From positions 32,340 through 96,339 of the forward strand of contig CACWHC010000009.1 in the NCBI GenBank assembly GCA_902760645.1: a DNA stretch of 64,000 bases. The letters run 5' to 3'. Within the stretch, counting starts at the first letter, position 1. Every line of letters starts with the position of its first letter. Positions 33,869 to 42,850 of this stretch are shown one piece after another. A program made the translations under genes and the position numbers. Source of the DNA: an uncultured bacterium (GTDB lineage Bacteria > Cyanobacteriota > Vampirovibrionia > Gastranaerophilales > Gastranaerophilaceae). The notes below the pieces were generated by a model that saw only the letters and a program-made list of their open reading frames with translations, searched no databases and was not told the origin of the DNA.

Positions 33869-34067
33869 TCTTTCATGTTATCACAGCAGTTTTTAAATTT
33901 TTATGTTTGTTAATTTTTATTTAGGTAAATATTTATAAAGAGATTCTTTTATATTTTTTATTTGTACAAATGTTACAAAATTTTTTAATGTTGAAATTCG
34001 GAGGCTTTGATTTTTTTTATAAAAACAGATGTTATAGAAATTAATAGGTATGTGCGGAGTGGAAACT

Positions 34068-34232
34068 ATGACAAAAACTTGTGAAATGGCAAAAGATTCA
34101 GTGGATTATGATATGTGTAAAAATGAAGTGTTGATTGCCGAAATCAGAATGAAAGTGCTGAAAAACAGGATTGCAGAAGCTTTAAAATTCCAGCGGATGT
34201 ATATGCAGATTACATCAGGGAAGCTTAACTAA
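34068..34232 (+). CDS. Small hypothetical protein
   Basis: 54 residues, MTKTCEMAKDSVDYDMCKNE start, then a helix NEVLIAEIRMKVLKNRIAEA and RMYMQITSGKLN. Amphipathic helical; two cysteines. ATG 34068 has GCGGAG about 8 nt upstream. It lies alone between dnaE and a bidirectional terminator. No family recognised; could be a small regulator. Confidence 0.5.
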   Translation: MTKTCEMAKDSVDYDMCKNEVLIAEIRMKVLKNRIAEALKFQRMYMQITSGKLN

Positions 34233-34253
34233 GATAAGGATTAAGAGGTAATG

Positions 34254-34282
34254 AAAAGCCCCGCTTTAAAAGCGGGGCTTTT
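34254..34282. terminator. Bidirectional terminator
   Basis: AAAAGCCCCGCTTTAAAAGCGGGGCTTTT, a perfect palindromic stem with flanking A/T runs, between the small plus-strand gene and the minus-strand aquaporin gene. Confidence 0.9.
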
Positions 34283-34302
34283 CGGATAATACGAAATAAT
34301 CT

Positions 34303-34944
34303 CTATTCAGCGTCTGTTTTGTCAACAAATTTGAATACAAGACCTGCACAAGCACCTGCAATCAGGTTAACAATTACTGTTATGCATGCAATTTTGCAGC
34401 AGCATGTAGCACCAAGAACAAATGCTGATATAGCTACAGCCGGATTAAATGCACCAAGACAAATTCCGCCGACTGCAAAAGCTCCTGCCATTACGGTAGA
34501 ACCGATTGCTAATCCATAGTAGCTGTTTCCTTCTGTTCTTTTTGAAGTAGCTGTTAAAAGAACGACGTAGCACAGAGCGAATGTGAACAGGAATTCTGCA
34601 ATGATTACATGTGATAAATCAAATATTGCAGAGCTTTCCATAACTCCTCCTGCCATGCAGGTAATTAATGAAGCGGCAGCGACACCGCCGAGTACCTGAA
34701 ATATTGCGTACGGTATCCATTGTTTAGGTTCTAATGCACCTCTTACAACAGCGGCAAGAGATACTGCAGGGTTATAATGTCCGCCGGAAATATATCCGCC
34801 TGCATAAACCATAACCATTAATACAAAACCGATTGCAAGCGGCGCAATTACTCCTTCACCGCCAAAAGCTATGGTTGCACCTATTGTGAATACAAGAAAG
34901 AATGTCCCGATAAACTCAACAATGTACTTTCTTAAATTGTCCAT
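34303..34944 (-). CDS. Aquaporin / MIP family channel
   Basis: 213 residues with six transmembrane helices and the two half-helix NPA signatures: GGHYNPAVSLAAV in loop B and GAFNPAVAISAFV in loop E. Length and the short loop E favour a water channel (AqpZ-like) over a glycerol facilitator, but residues of the selectivity filter were not resolved. The N-terminus reads VEFIGTFFLVFTIGATIAFG, typical for the family. AGGAGGGT precedes the ATG. Confidence 0.92.
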   Translation of the reverse strand: MDNLRKYIVEFIGTFFLVFTIGATIAFGGEGVIAPLAIGFVLMVMVYAGGYISGGHYNPAVSLAAVVRGALEPKQWIPYAIFQVLGGVAAASLITCMAGGVMESSAIFDLSHVIIAEFLFTFALCYVVLLTATSKRTEGNSYYGLAIGSTVMAGAFAVGGICLGAFNPAVAISAFVLGATCCCKIACITVIVNLIAGACAGLVFKFVDKTDAE

Positions 34945-35059
34945 TCTAAAACCCTCCTAATATTTATTGAAAAATACTACCTGTATTTTTCACCTAACGA
35001 CTCTTATATATTATAATATGTTTTCAAATTTGTAAACTTATTAAGTTGTTTAATGTATA

Positions 35060-35116
35060 GCAGACTAGCCTGCCTTTTTTAGATGCTTCGCTCGTTGGAT
35101 GTAAATATTTGCCGTG
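35060..35116 (+). repeat. GCAGRCTAGCCTGC palindrome element, copy A
   Basis: GCAGACTAGCCTGC followed by AGATG and GTAAATATTTGCCGT; it aligns over about 55 bp with 56897-56951. Both copies lie just upstream of an extended -10 promoter. Confidence 0.6.
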
Positions 35117-35131
35117 CTACAAATAAAAGGG

Positions 35132-35159
35132 TTGCGATTATCTGAAAATATGTTATAAT
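35132..35159 (+). promoter_or_regulatory. Promoter of the poly-G pilin gene
   Basis: TTGCGA (35132-35137), 16-bp spacer, TATAAT (35154-35159) with extended TG at 35151. GGAGG (35182-35186) then precedes ATG 35195 by 8 nt. Confidence 0.65.
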
Positions 35160-35194
35160 GATAATGTAGATAGAAAACAGCGGAGGATATTGCT

Positions 35195-36242
35195 ATGAGC
35201 GAATTTACACCTAGGGGGGGGGGGCAAAACCTCTCGCAGTAAGGGTTTACAGGTATTTACATTAGCGAAAGGTGCTACGCACGTAGCTAAGTCTGCAAAG
35301 CCTCGTCGTGCCGCTTTTACTTTGGCTGAGGTTTTGATTACATTGGGTATCATTGGAGTTGTTGCGGCGATAACGTTACCTGCATTGATAGAAAATGTTA
35401 CTGAGCGTAAAAATTCCGAACGCCATGCAAATATTGTATATAAAGTTACGCAGGCAATGGATATAATGAAAGCTCACGGTGAACTCAGCGGAACATACCC
35501 GTCAACAGAAGCCTTTGTTGATGAACTGCAAAAGTATTTAAAAATTTCAAAAAGATGTGACAGTAGTCACATAGCAGACTGTTGGCCTACAGAAAAGGTT
35601 ATAGACGGTGACGGGAATGAGTTTGAAGTAAGCAATGCCAAAAAGGGAAAGAATTTATCTCTAAATACTGATACTAATAATGTTGGTCTTATACTTGCAG
35701 ACGGAGCGTCAATAATACTGAATTACAATCCCGAAGGTGGTAAAATTGATGATACCGACCCGTTGGTAGCAGTAAAAAAATCTCTACCTGTTGGCGGCGG
35801 AAGAAGTAAAGAGTTTGTATACACTTCAAATTCAACGGCATCAATTGATTTTGTGACAGATGTAAACGGCTCTGCTCACCCTAACAAAGAAACATCTGAT
35901 AATAAATATAATGACATCAGAAACCTGTTTGCGGCGAAATTTTCAAGCGGCTGTGCCGGTGAGGATATTTCTGGTCTTGGCTGTGTCGTAAATACAGGAC
36001 AAAGTCTAAAATGGCAAGCGGCAAAGGACAAATGTGAAAGTCTAGGCATGACCTTACCTGATAGAGGAACGTTAAAAAATATATATAATCAGAAAGCAAG
36101 CAACCCTAACCTGCCACAATCAGGTTATTTCTTCTCTTCCTCAGAGCACAGTACGACCGGCGCATGGGGCGTTAATTTCAGTAATGGGTTCGAGCTCGGC
36201 ATCGGCAAGAACAGTCTAAACGGGGTTCTTTGTGTAGAGTGA
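35195..36242 (+). CDS. Type IV pilin-like protein, out of frame through an 11-G tract
   Basis: A promoter, GGAGG and ATG 35195 open a leader MSEFTPR followed by Gly codons in an 11-G run (35214-35224). In this frame it stops at 35240-35242 after QNLSQ. The pilin frame, read back from RRAAFTLAEVLITLGIIGVV, is open through KGLQVFTLAKGATHVAKSAK to the same G-run; 10 or 13 Gs would fuse them. The body has the prepilin motif with Glu5 and a hydrophobic helix; the C-terminus (CESLGMTLPDRGTLKNIYNQ; YFFSSSEHSTTGAWGVNFSN) resembles DUF1566/Lcl domains. As printed the gene is OFF, either by phase variation or by a homopolymer miscall. Confidence 0.8.
35214..35224 (+). repeat. Poly-G tract (11 G) inside the pilin leader
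   Basis: Eleven consecutive G in a genome where such runs are rare, located seven codons after a well-supported start. Length changes of 1 nt switch the reading frame. Confidence 0.95.
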
Positions 36243-36303
36243 TTTTGGCTAGAGTGAAGTGAGCGAAAAAAATATTGAAAAAAGTTTGCTCAAACAACAA
36301 GCT

Positions 36304-36449
36304 GTTCGCAGGACAAATGAGCAAACTTTTCGTTGCATAATGCCAAAACAAAAGCGAACGGAACTCGTCCCTGTGAGCAACCAAATTATGAGGAACTGTT
36401 TTGCGACAGCAAAACAAAATGAATAGAAGGTTGCGAACTGCCAATAATC
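36304..36449 (-). repeat. Dispersed intergenic repeat, copy B (inverted)
   Basis: The reverse complement starts GATTATTGGCAGTTCGCAA and contains GTTTTGCTGTCGCAAAAC, GGGACGAG, CCGTTCGCTT and TGCTCATTTGTCC in the same order as 27269-27414. A spurious ORF crosses it. The gap 36243-36829 otherwise holds the inverted repeat below and no gene. Confidence 0.65.
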
Positions 36450-36471
36450 AGGGGATAATTGAGTAAACAGG

Positions 36472-36555
36472 GAACAGTGACCAGTTCTTTACAGCCCTTC
36501 GGGCGGTTAATTATTTTAATTGTGCGATAGCATCGATAAGAACTGTTTACTGTTC
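36472..36555. repeat. Long imperfect inverted repeat
   Basis: GAACAGTGACCAGTTCTT (36472-36489) and AAGAACTGTTTACTGTTC (36538-36555) pair with two mismatches out of 18, enclosing GCCCTTCGGGC. It could be a structured RNA or a small palindromic mobile element. Confidence 0.55.
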
Positions 36556-36829
36556 ACACTTCCCTGTTCACTGAACAAACATTTGCCTAAAGGCAATCCG
36601 GTCGGTCGGGGTAGGCACAGCCTACTCTTCTTCGCCACCAGGTTTTCCACACGGTTTCACAGGTTTTCCGTGAGAATTTTGGGTACATAGCCATAACCGT
36701 CAGATTGTTTTTTGTTTATAAAAATTTAATAGGTGTTGTATCTGTGCGTTTTAGAACTCCCCTGTCGGTTAATAGTTTTATTAAATTTTTGATTTATGAT
36801 AATATTGTCTTAGTCCACGGAGGTTTATT

Positions 36830-37222
36830 ATGAAGAAAAATCTTATTATAGTTTTATTTATATTTCTTGTTCCGTTAATTGCATATTTTATGTTAAGTTC
36901 TTTTGGCGGTTCAAATGTCGCAAGTGCGGATTCGCAAACTTCAAAACCCCAAATAGTTAAATTCACTTCCGTAATGTGTATGGATTGCCAGACAATGAAT
37001 AAAATTATAAAAGAAATTTATCCTAAGTATAAGGATTGTATTGAGCTTACGGAAATAAATGTTCAGGATAACAATCCAAAAAATGACGAGTGGATTAAAA
37101 AGTACGATGTAACCCTTGTTCCTACGATTATATTGATTAATTCAAACGGGAATCAGGTGAAACGTATCGAGGGTGCAATAGAAAAAGAACAAATGGAAAA
37201 ATATTTGCAGGATTTAAAATAA
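36830..37222 (+). CDS. Membrane-anchored thioredoxin-like protein
   Basis: 130 residues. An uncleaved-looking signal anchor (IIVLFIFLVPLIAYFMLSSF, about 5-24), then a thioredoxin fold with redox motif CMDC (Cys50, Cys53) in SVMCMDCQTMNKI and the cis-Pro loop TLVPTIILINSNG. It likely acts outside the cytoplasm in thiol reduction, fed by the CcdA-like protein whose ATG begins at this gene's last base. Strong ribosome binding site (GGAGG). Confidence 0.85.
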   Translation: MKKNLIIVLFIFLVPLIAYFMLSSFGGSNVASADSQTSKPQIVKFTSVMCMDCQTMNKIIKEIYPKYKDCIELTEINVQDNNPKNDEWIKKYDVTLVPTIILINSNGNQVKRIEGAIEKEQMEKYLQDLK

Positions 37223-37926
37223 TGAACAATTTAGCGGATTTATTTAACAGCGGCAGCAGTATGACGCTTTTGTATGCGGTATCCTTTATTGGGGGTATCA
37301 TAGCTTCAATATCTCCGTGTTCCCTTGCAATGCTGCCGATAATTGTCGGTTTTATAGGCGGTTATTCCGAGGAAAAGCCGTCTAAAACGCTGGTTCAGAT
37401 GTTGTTTTTCGTCTGCGGTTCGGCAATAGTCTTTTCTTTGATAGGTATTATTTGTGCTTTGACAGGTAAGGTATTTGTTGCCTTTGCAGGCGGTTATTTC
37501 GGCTTGATTATGGCAAGTTTAATTATGATAATGGGTCTGAAATTGCTCGGAATTTTGGATTTTGAACTTCCCGTTATTATTAAGGAAATGCCTCATAATA
37601 ACGGGACTCATACATATATATATCCGTTAGTATTGGGCGGGGTTGTTGCTTTAGCCGGAACACCATGTTCAACTCCGATTTTGGCTGCTATAATGGCTTT
37701 TGCTTCGCTTTCGGCTAATCTGATGCAGTCGGTGTTTATGTTGTTTCTTTTTGCGGTGGGACAGGGTTTAATACTTATATTTGCTGCCGTACTTACATCA
37801 AAACTGAAAACATCGGATAAGTTTTATAAATTTTCGGATATTCTGCTGAAATTCAGCGGTGTACTGCTTATATTAACCGCTATATATATTTTTTATAAGA
37901 TTTTTATGCCTTTGCTTGTAAAATAG
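37222..37926 (+). CDS. CcdA/DsbD-like thiol-disulfide electron carrier
   Basis: 234 residues with six transmembrane helices. The two conserved CcdA half-motifs are visible: SIGGI-like FIGGIIASISPCSLAMLPII with one Cys in the first helix and ALAGTPCSTPILAAI with the partner Cys in the fourth. It passes reducing electrons from cytoplasmic thioredoxin to periplasmic thioredoxin-like proteins, here most likely the overlapping upstream gene (TAATG overlap). A role in cytochrome maturation is possible, but no ccs genes are nearby. Confidence 0.88.
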   Translation: MNNLADLFNSGSSMTLLYAVSFIGGIIASISPCSLAMLPIIVGFIGGYSEEKPSKTLVQMLFFVCGSAIVFSLIGIICALTGKVFVAFAGGYFGLIMASLIMIMGLKLLGILDFELPVIIKEMPHNNGTHTYIYPLVLGGVVALAGTPCSTPILAAIMAFASLSANLMQSVFMLFLFAVGQGLILIFAAVLTSKLKTSDKFYKFSDILLKFSGVLLILTAIYIFYKIFMPLLVK

Positions 37927-37980
37927 TGCTAATTGTTGTAAAATGAAATAGTATTATTAAGAGGGTATGTGGAGAAAATT

Positions 37981-38442
37981 ATGAATACTTTTGAAGGACA
38001 ACTGGTTGTAAGTGATGAAAAGTTTTGTATAGTGGTATCTCGTTTTAATGATTTTATCAGTTCAAGGTTGTTGACAGGTGCCGTTGATGAGTTAAGACGT
38101 CATGGCGTAAGTGCCGATAATATCGATTTGGTGCGAGTTCCGGGAGCATTTGAAATCCCTCTTGCAGCGTTGAAATGTGCAAAAACTCAAAAGTACAATG
38201 CTGTTATTGCTTTAGGAGCAATTATAAAAGGTGCAACTTCTCATTTCGATTACGTTAGTGCGGAATTGTCCAAAGGTATTGCAAATGTCAGCCTTCAAAC
38301 CGAAATCCCTGTTATATTTGGTGTTCTTACTACCGATAATATTGAACAGGCTATTGAAAGAGCAGGTACAAAGGCAGGTAATAAGGGTTCTGATGCAGCG
38401 AAATCAGCTATTGAAATGGCTAATTTGATGAAGCAGTTTTAA
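37981..38442 (+). CDS. ribH: 6,7-dimethyl-8-ribityllumazine synthase
   Basis: 153 residues. Motifs: [57 protein letters not shown] (catalytic His in SHFDYV) and [16 protein letters not shown] with C-terminal [15 protein letters not shown]. It condenses ribityl-aminouracil with butanone phosphate in riboflavin synthesis; forms icosahedral or pentameric assemblies. ATG 37981 has GGAG at good spacing; a GTG four codons earlier is less likely. The other rib genes are not in the window. Confidence 0.96.
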   Translation: MNTFEGQLVVSDEKFCIVVSRFNDFISSRLLTGAVDELRRHGVSADNIDLVRVPGAFEIPLAALKCAKTQKYNAVIALGAIIKGATSHFDYVSAELSKGIANVSLQTEIPVIFGVLTTDNIEQAIERAGTKAGNKGSDAAKSAIEMANLMKQF

Positions 38443-38491
38443 TTTTATAAAGGCTTAGCAGCAGTTTATACAGAGTAGTAAGGAGTTTTAT

Positions 38492-39385
38492 ATGAGTGAA
38501 GTAATTACCGAATACAGAAATGAAAATACAAAGAATATTGATATTCTGCCTACTATTGATATGGTAAGAAAAATGAATGAGGAAGATAAACTTGTTGCTC
38601 TTGCCGTTGAAGATGCTTCCGAGCAAATTGCCGAAGCAATTGATATGATTGCAAGACAATTTTTAAAAGGCGGAAGATTAATCTATTTTGGTGCAGGAAC
38701 TTCCGGCAGATTAGGAATCCTTGATGCTTCCGAGTGTCCGCCTACATTCAGCGTAAATCGTGATATGGTGCAGGGTGTAATTGCAGGCGGTGATGCCGCT
38801 ATAAGAACTTCTGTTGAGGGTGCTGAAGATAATTTTGAAGCAGGGAAAAAGGATGCGGAAATTCTCAGACCCGATGATGTTGCCGTTGTAATTTCAGCAA
38901 GCGGAAATCCTAAGTATTTATTGGGTGTATTGGAAAAAGCCGATGAAATAAATTGTAAAACTATCGGTATTACATGTAATTCTCAGGGACGAATTGCAGA
39001 AGAGGCTGGACTTGTAATTTGTGTTGAAGTAGGTCCTGAAGTTATTGCAGGTTCAAGCCGATTAAAAGCAGGTACTGCTCAAAAAATGATTTTGAATATG
39101 TTGTCTACGGGTTCTATGATAAAGATTGGTAAAACTTATGAAAACTTTATGATAGATTTGCAGGCAGTTAACGAAAAATTAAAAGACAGAGCTATAAGAA
39201 TTGTTGCCCAAATATCAGGGGTATCTCACAGTGATGCTTTGTCGGCATTGTTAAAATCAAATTGGGAAATTAAGACAGCAATAGTTTCTCTTGATATGGG
39301 AACCGATGTAGAAACTTCCAGAAAAGAGTTAAGAAAGCATGGCGGAGTTTTGAGAAAACTATTGGTTAAAAAATCAGCAGTGTAG
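38492..39385 (+). CDS. murQ: N-acetylmuramic acid 6-phosphate etherase
   Basis: 297 residues, the family's usual length. SIS-domain signature YFGAGTSGRLGILDASECPP, then QGVIAGGDAAIRTSVEGAED, VVISASGNPKYLLGVL and AGSSRLKAGTAQKMILNMLS. It cleaves the lactyl ether of MurNAc-6-phosphate in peptidoglycan recycling. AAGGAG precedes the ATG. It lies between ribH and gpsA. The muralytic enzymes elsewhere in the window could feed such recycling, but no MurNAc kinase or PTS is seen here. Confidence 0.95.
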   Translation: MSEVITEYRNENTKNIDILPTIDMVRKMNEEDKLVALAVEDASEQIAEAIDMIARQFLKGGRLIYFGAGTSGRLGILDASECPPTFSVNRDMVQGVIAGGDAAIRTSVEGAEDNFEAGKKDAEILRPDDVAVVISASGNPKYLLGVLEKADEINCKTIGITCNSQGRIAEEAGLVICVEVGPEVIAGSSRLKAGTAQKMILNMLSTGSMIKIGKTYENFMIDLQAVNEKLKDRAIRIVAQISGVSHSDALSALLKSNWEIKTAIVSLDMGTDVETSRKELRKHGGVLRKLLVKKSAV

Positions 39386-39403
39386 AAGAAAGAGAGAAGT
39401 TAG

Positions 39404-40405
39404 ATGAAATTAACCGTATTGGGTGCAGGATGTTGGGGGCTTACATTAGCGTGGCTTTTAACAAATAATTTTGAAAAAGTAACGGTATGGGGCAGAGAGT
39501 GTGACCTTTCTGATGATTTGAAAAATAATAAGCATACCAATAAACCTTTGGAAGTTCAGCTTGACAGTAAGGTGGAAATTACTTCTGATTTGGCATCTGC
39601 TATAAAGGATGCGGAGATAATTTTATCCGTAATTGCGACTTCAGGCACCCGTGATGTTTGTGAGAACTTGAAAAAAGCGGGAATAAAACCTGAACAAATA
39701 CTTGTAAATGCGTCTAAAGGTATTGAATTGCCGTCATTGATGAGAATGTCGGAAGTTATTAAGGATGTATTACCTGAGCAAAAGCTGGTTATTCTTTCTG
39801 GTCCGACGTTAGCAAGGGAAGTTTTGGCAGGAAAACCCACGGCAGCTTGTGCTGCAAGTGATGATATGGCTGCAGCCGAGCTTGTTCAGAGGACTTGTAC
39901 CGTTCCCGGTAAATTCAGATTGTATACAAACAGCGATGTGATTGGTGTTGAATTAGGCGGAAGTCTGAAAAATGTTATCGCTATAGCATCGGGTTTTGCT
40001 CATGAAATGGGGTTAGGTGATAATTGTGCAGGTACTTTGCTTACAAGAGGTATGGCTGAAATCGTAAGAGTAAGTATTAAACTTGGTGCAAATCCTTCCA
40101 CTTTATACGGTTTATCGGGCATGGGCGATTTGATAGCAACCTGCTCAAGCCCTCTTTCAAGAAACTATACCGTTGGTTCAATGCTTGGTAAAGGAAAGAA
40201 AATAAATGATATTCTCGCTGAATTAGGTTCCGTTGCAGAAGGTGTAAAAACATCAAAAGCAATTTGCGAACTGGCTAAAAAACTTGATATTGATGTTCCT
40301 GTATCAAATGCTATATATGAGGCTGTATACACAGATATTACACCGCAGGAATTGTTGAATAAGTTAATGAACAGAAAATTAAAAGAAGAAGAAAGATATA
40401 TTTAA
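39404..40405 (+). CDS. gpsA: Glycerol-3-phosphate dehydrogenase [NAD(P)+]
   Basis: 333 residues. N-terminal Rossmann LTVLGAGCWGLTLAWLLTNN, ILVNASKGIEL, VILSGPTLAREVLAGKPTAA, then the C-terminal catalytic domain GGSLKNVIAIASGFAHEMGL (Lys) and GLSGMGDLIATCSSPLSRNY. It makes sn-glycerol 3-phosphate from dihydroxyacetone phosphate for phospholipids. The common GWGTALA is GCWGLTLA here, a mild variation. It overlaps the next gene by 1 nt (TAATG). Confidence 0.96.
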   Translation: MKLTVLGAGCWGLTLAWLLTNNFEKVTVWGRECDLSDDLKNNKHTNKPLEVQLDSKVEITSDLASAIKDAEIILSVIATSGTRDVCENLKKAGIKPEQILVNASKGIELPSLMRMSEVIKDVLPEQKLVILSGPTLAREVLAGKPTAACAASDDMAAAELVQRTCTVPGKFRLYTNSDVIGVELGGSLKNVIAIASGFAHEMGLGDNCAGTLLTRGMAEIVRVSIKLGANPSTLYGLSGMGDLIATCSSPLSRNYTVGSMLGKGKKINDILAELGSVAEGVKTSKAICELAKKLDIDVPVSNAIYEAVYTDITPQELLNKLMNRKLKEEERYI

Positions 40406-41331
40406 TGAAATATGCAGTAAAATATATAAAAAATACATTTTATCCTCTTATCGTTCCCGATACTTTGACGGTAGAGGACGGTCAGTTGGTTCTTGTCAGA
40501 ACCGAAAAAGGGGAAGAAGCTCTAAAAGTCGAAACAGTAAACAGTAAAATTTCCGAACAATGGGAAAAGGCAAAAGAAAAACCGGAACCTCTTACTGTTA
40601 TAAGAGTTCTTAATCAAAGAGATTTGCAAACTCTTGATGATATCAAAAAAGAAGAAGTACAGGCATTTTTTAAGTGTCAGGCTTTGGTTAATCAGCACAA
40701 TCTGGTTATGAGTTTGGTTCAGTGCAGAATAACTTTTGACAGGCGTAAAATAACTTTTTATTATACGGCACCTGAACGTGTCGATTTCAGGGGATTATTG
40801 AAGGATTTGACGCAGGTATTTACCCGTGTAAGAATTGATTTACGTCATATTGGTGTACGTGATGAAACCTCTTTGGTTGACGGGGTTGGAATTTGCGGTC
40901 GTCCGTTTTGCTGTTCGTCTTATTTGAGAAAATTTGCAACGATTAATGTTAAGTTAGCTAAGGACCAGGGTATGCCTATTGCACCCGGTAAGATTTCGGG
41001 TACTTGCGGAAGATTGTTGTGTTGTTTGACTTATGAATACGACAGTTATATTGATGCTGCAAAAGGTATGCCGCCGATTGGTTCTTCTGTTATGACTTCA
41101 GACGGATTGGGTAAGGTTTGTTACCTGAATTTCATGAGCGGTACTGTTGCCATTAAAATGGAAGACGGAAAAGTAAAAGAATTCCCTAAGTCGGATATAG
41201 AAATGGTTGATGCAGATGTAAACGTTGAAATTGATGTTCCGGTTATCAATAATGCTTATGATGATGATTCAAGCGGAATTGACATTAAACAGCTTGAAGA
41301 TGACAGGAACAGTTCAACAGGTAATGTTTAA
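40405..41331 (+). CDS. PSP1-domain protein (RicT/YaaT-like)
   Basis: 308 residues. The PSP1 C-terminal domain covers about residues 60-270, with the paired cysteine motifs CGRPFCCSSYLRKF and SGTCGRLLCCLTYEYDSY. In Bacillus, RicT (YaaT) with RicA and RicF forms an Fe-S complex that affects RNase Y. The cysteines here support a similar cluster-binding role; the partners are not in the window. Co-transcribed with gpsA. The last 40 residues are acidic and low-complexity. Confidence 0.88.
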   Translation: MKYAVKYIKNTFYPLIVPDTLTVEDGQLVLVRTEKGEEALKVETVNSKISEQWEKAKEKPEPLTVIRVLNQRDLQTLDDIKKEEVQAFFKCQALVNQHNLVMSLVQCRITFDRRKITFYYTAPERVDFRGLLKDLTQVFTRVRIDLRHIGVRDETSLVDGVGICGRPFCCSSYLRKFATINVKLAKDQGMPIAPGKISGTCGRLLCCLTYEYDSYIDAAKGMPPIGSSVMTSDGLGKVCYLNFMSGTVAIKMEDGKVKEFPKSDIEMVDADVNVEIDVPVINNAYDDDSSGIDIKQLEDDRNSSTGNV

Positions 41332-41340
41332 ATCATATAA

Positions 41341-41373
41341 AAAAAGACCCGATTTGAATCGGGTCTTTCTTTT
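41341..41373. terminator. Bidirectional terminator
   Basis: AAAAAGACCCGATTTGAATCGGGTCTTTCTTTT between the convergent PSP1 and pepA genes; 10-bp GC-containing stem with A/T runs on both sides. Confidence 0.9.
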
Positions 41374-41384
41374 ATGTCTTTTAT

Positions 41385-42776
41385 TTACTTAGTTACATAA
41401 TTCAATAGTGTTCTGACGCCGACACCTGTTGAACCGTATATAAATATTCCCTGCGGTTTTTCTAAAAATGCGGTTCCGGCTACATCAATATGAACCCATT
41501 TTACATTTGAAACAAATTCTTTAAGAAATACTCCGGCTGCTGATGCTCCGCCGTATCGTGAACCTGTATTTTTCATATCGGCTATGTCGGATTTTAAACT
41601 GTTCATATATTCTTCAAACATCGGTAATTGCCAATATTTTTCGCCGCTGTTTTGTGCTGTTTTAATTATGTCTTTTATCATATCTTCATCGTTACCCATT
41701 ACGCCTGAAGCTACAGAGCCAAGTGCAACCATGCAGGCACCTGTTAAAGTAGCAATATCTATAACTTCATCAACTTTGAGTTCTGATGCGTAACATAGTG
41801 CATCTGCAAGGGTTAATCTGCCTTCGGCATCGGTATTGTCTACTTCAATAGTTTTTCCGTTCTTTGCAGTTAAAATATCACCCGGTTTATAAGCATTTTG
41901 TCCCGGCATATTTTCGCAGGCTGCAATTATACCGTGAATTTCAATGTTTTGAGGTTTTAGTTTATTTAAGGCACTCATAACACCTAAAATGCAGGCTGCT
42001 CCTGACATATCATCACGCATAGTAAGCATTGATGATGCAGGTTTTAAATCCATTCCTCCGCTGTCAAAGCATAAACCTTTACCAATCAGTGCAATACGTT
42101 TTTTAGGATTACCGTTCGAATATTTCATGTGTATGAATTTTGGAGGTTCAGCACTTCCTCTTGCAACAGCAAGATATGCACCCATATTCATTTTCTTTAT
42201 TTCTTCTTTGTCATAAATTTTTGTATCTAAACCTTCAATTTGGGTTGCTATTTCCGCTAATTTTGTAGGTGTTGCATATTCTGCAGGTTCATTTGCAATA
42301 TTACGGGTTAAATACATTGCTTCGGCAAATATTTTCCCTTCTTTAATATCATTTTCGTCAAAATTAGAAAAAGATAATTCTTCTAAGTGAGTATCTTTTT
42401 CCGTTTTATATTTATCAAATGAATAGTCACCTATATATGCACCAATAACTGCTTCTTTACCGTATTGAGATACTCCGTCAAAATTAAATACCGCTTTTTT
42501 AGCTTTAATCTGTTTTAATTTTTTTACAGCTTTGGCTGCAGCTTCAGTCATCTTTGTCCCGTCAAATTCTTCTTTTTTGCCGAAACCTATGACAAGTATT
42601 TTATCTGCCGGTATTTTCCCGTATGTGTGTAACAGGTATGTGGTACCTAATTTGCCTTCAAAATTGTCTTTTTCTACCGCATAAGTGTTTGCAAGTTCCT
42701 GAGAAGTTTTTTCACCTTCAAATTTGTTTATTACAAGAACTTCCGTGTCCAAATCCTGTGAAATCTTTATTTCCAT
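41385..42776 (-). CDS. pepA: Leucyl aminopeptidase (M17)
   Basis: 463 residues. N-terminal macro-like domain and C-terminal M17 catalytic domain with metal ligands in IGKGLCFDSGGMDLKPASSM (Lys, Asp), MRDDMSGAA and the signature NTDAEGRLTLADAL. It removes N-terminal residues from peptides in the cytosol as a hexamer with two divalent metal ions. AAGGAGAG precedes ATG 42776. Monocistronic, divergent from gmk. Confidence 0.95.
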   Translation of the reverse strand: MEIKISQDLDTEVLVINKFEGEKTSQELANTYAVEKDNFEGKLGTTYLLHTYGKIPADKILVIGFGKKEEFDGTKMTEAAAKAVKKLKQIKAKKAVFNFDGVSQYGKEAVIGAYIGDYSFDKYKTEKDTHLEELSFSNFDENDIKEGKIFAEAMYLTRNIANEPAEYATPTKLAEIATQIEGLDTKIYDKEEIKKMNMGAYLAVARGSAEPPKFIHMKYSNGNPKKRIALIGKGLCFDSGGMDLKPASSMLTMRDDMSGAACILGVMSALNKLKPQNIEIHGIIAACENMPGQNAYKPGDILTAKNGKTIEVDNTDAEGRLTLADALCYASELKVDEVIDIATLTGACMVALGSVASGVMGNDEDMIKDIIKTAQNSGEKYWQLPMFEEYMNSLKSDIADMKNTGSRYGGASAAGVFLKEFVSNVKWVHIDVAGTAFLEKPQGIFIYGSTGVGVRTLLNYVTK

Positions 42777-42838
42777 TGTTCTCTCCTTATTTACAAGTTT
42801 ATTGTAGCACTTTTTTATTGCATTGTAAATTTTTATTG

Positions 42839-42844
42839 TATAAT
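42839..42844 (+). promoter_or_regulatory. -10 box of gmk, leaderless
   Basis: TATAAT (42839-42844), then CTACCT, then ATG 42851: the expected start site is the ATG itself. TTGCAT lies 15 bp upstream as a weak -35. Confidence 0.65.
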
Positions 42845-42850
42845 CTACCT

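Noticed and set aside
36178..36444. 88-aa minus-strand frame with many Cys/Phe
   Set aside because: Covers the end of the pilin gene and the dispersed repeat; no ribosome binding site, no homology seen.
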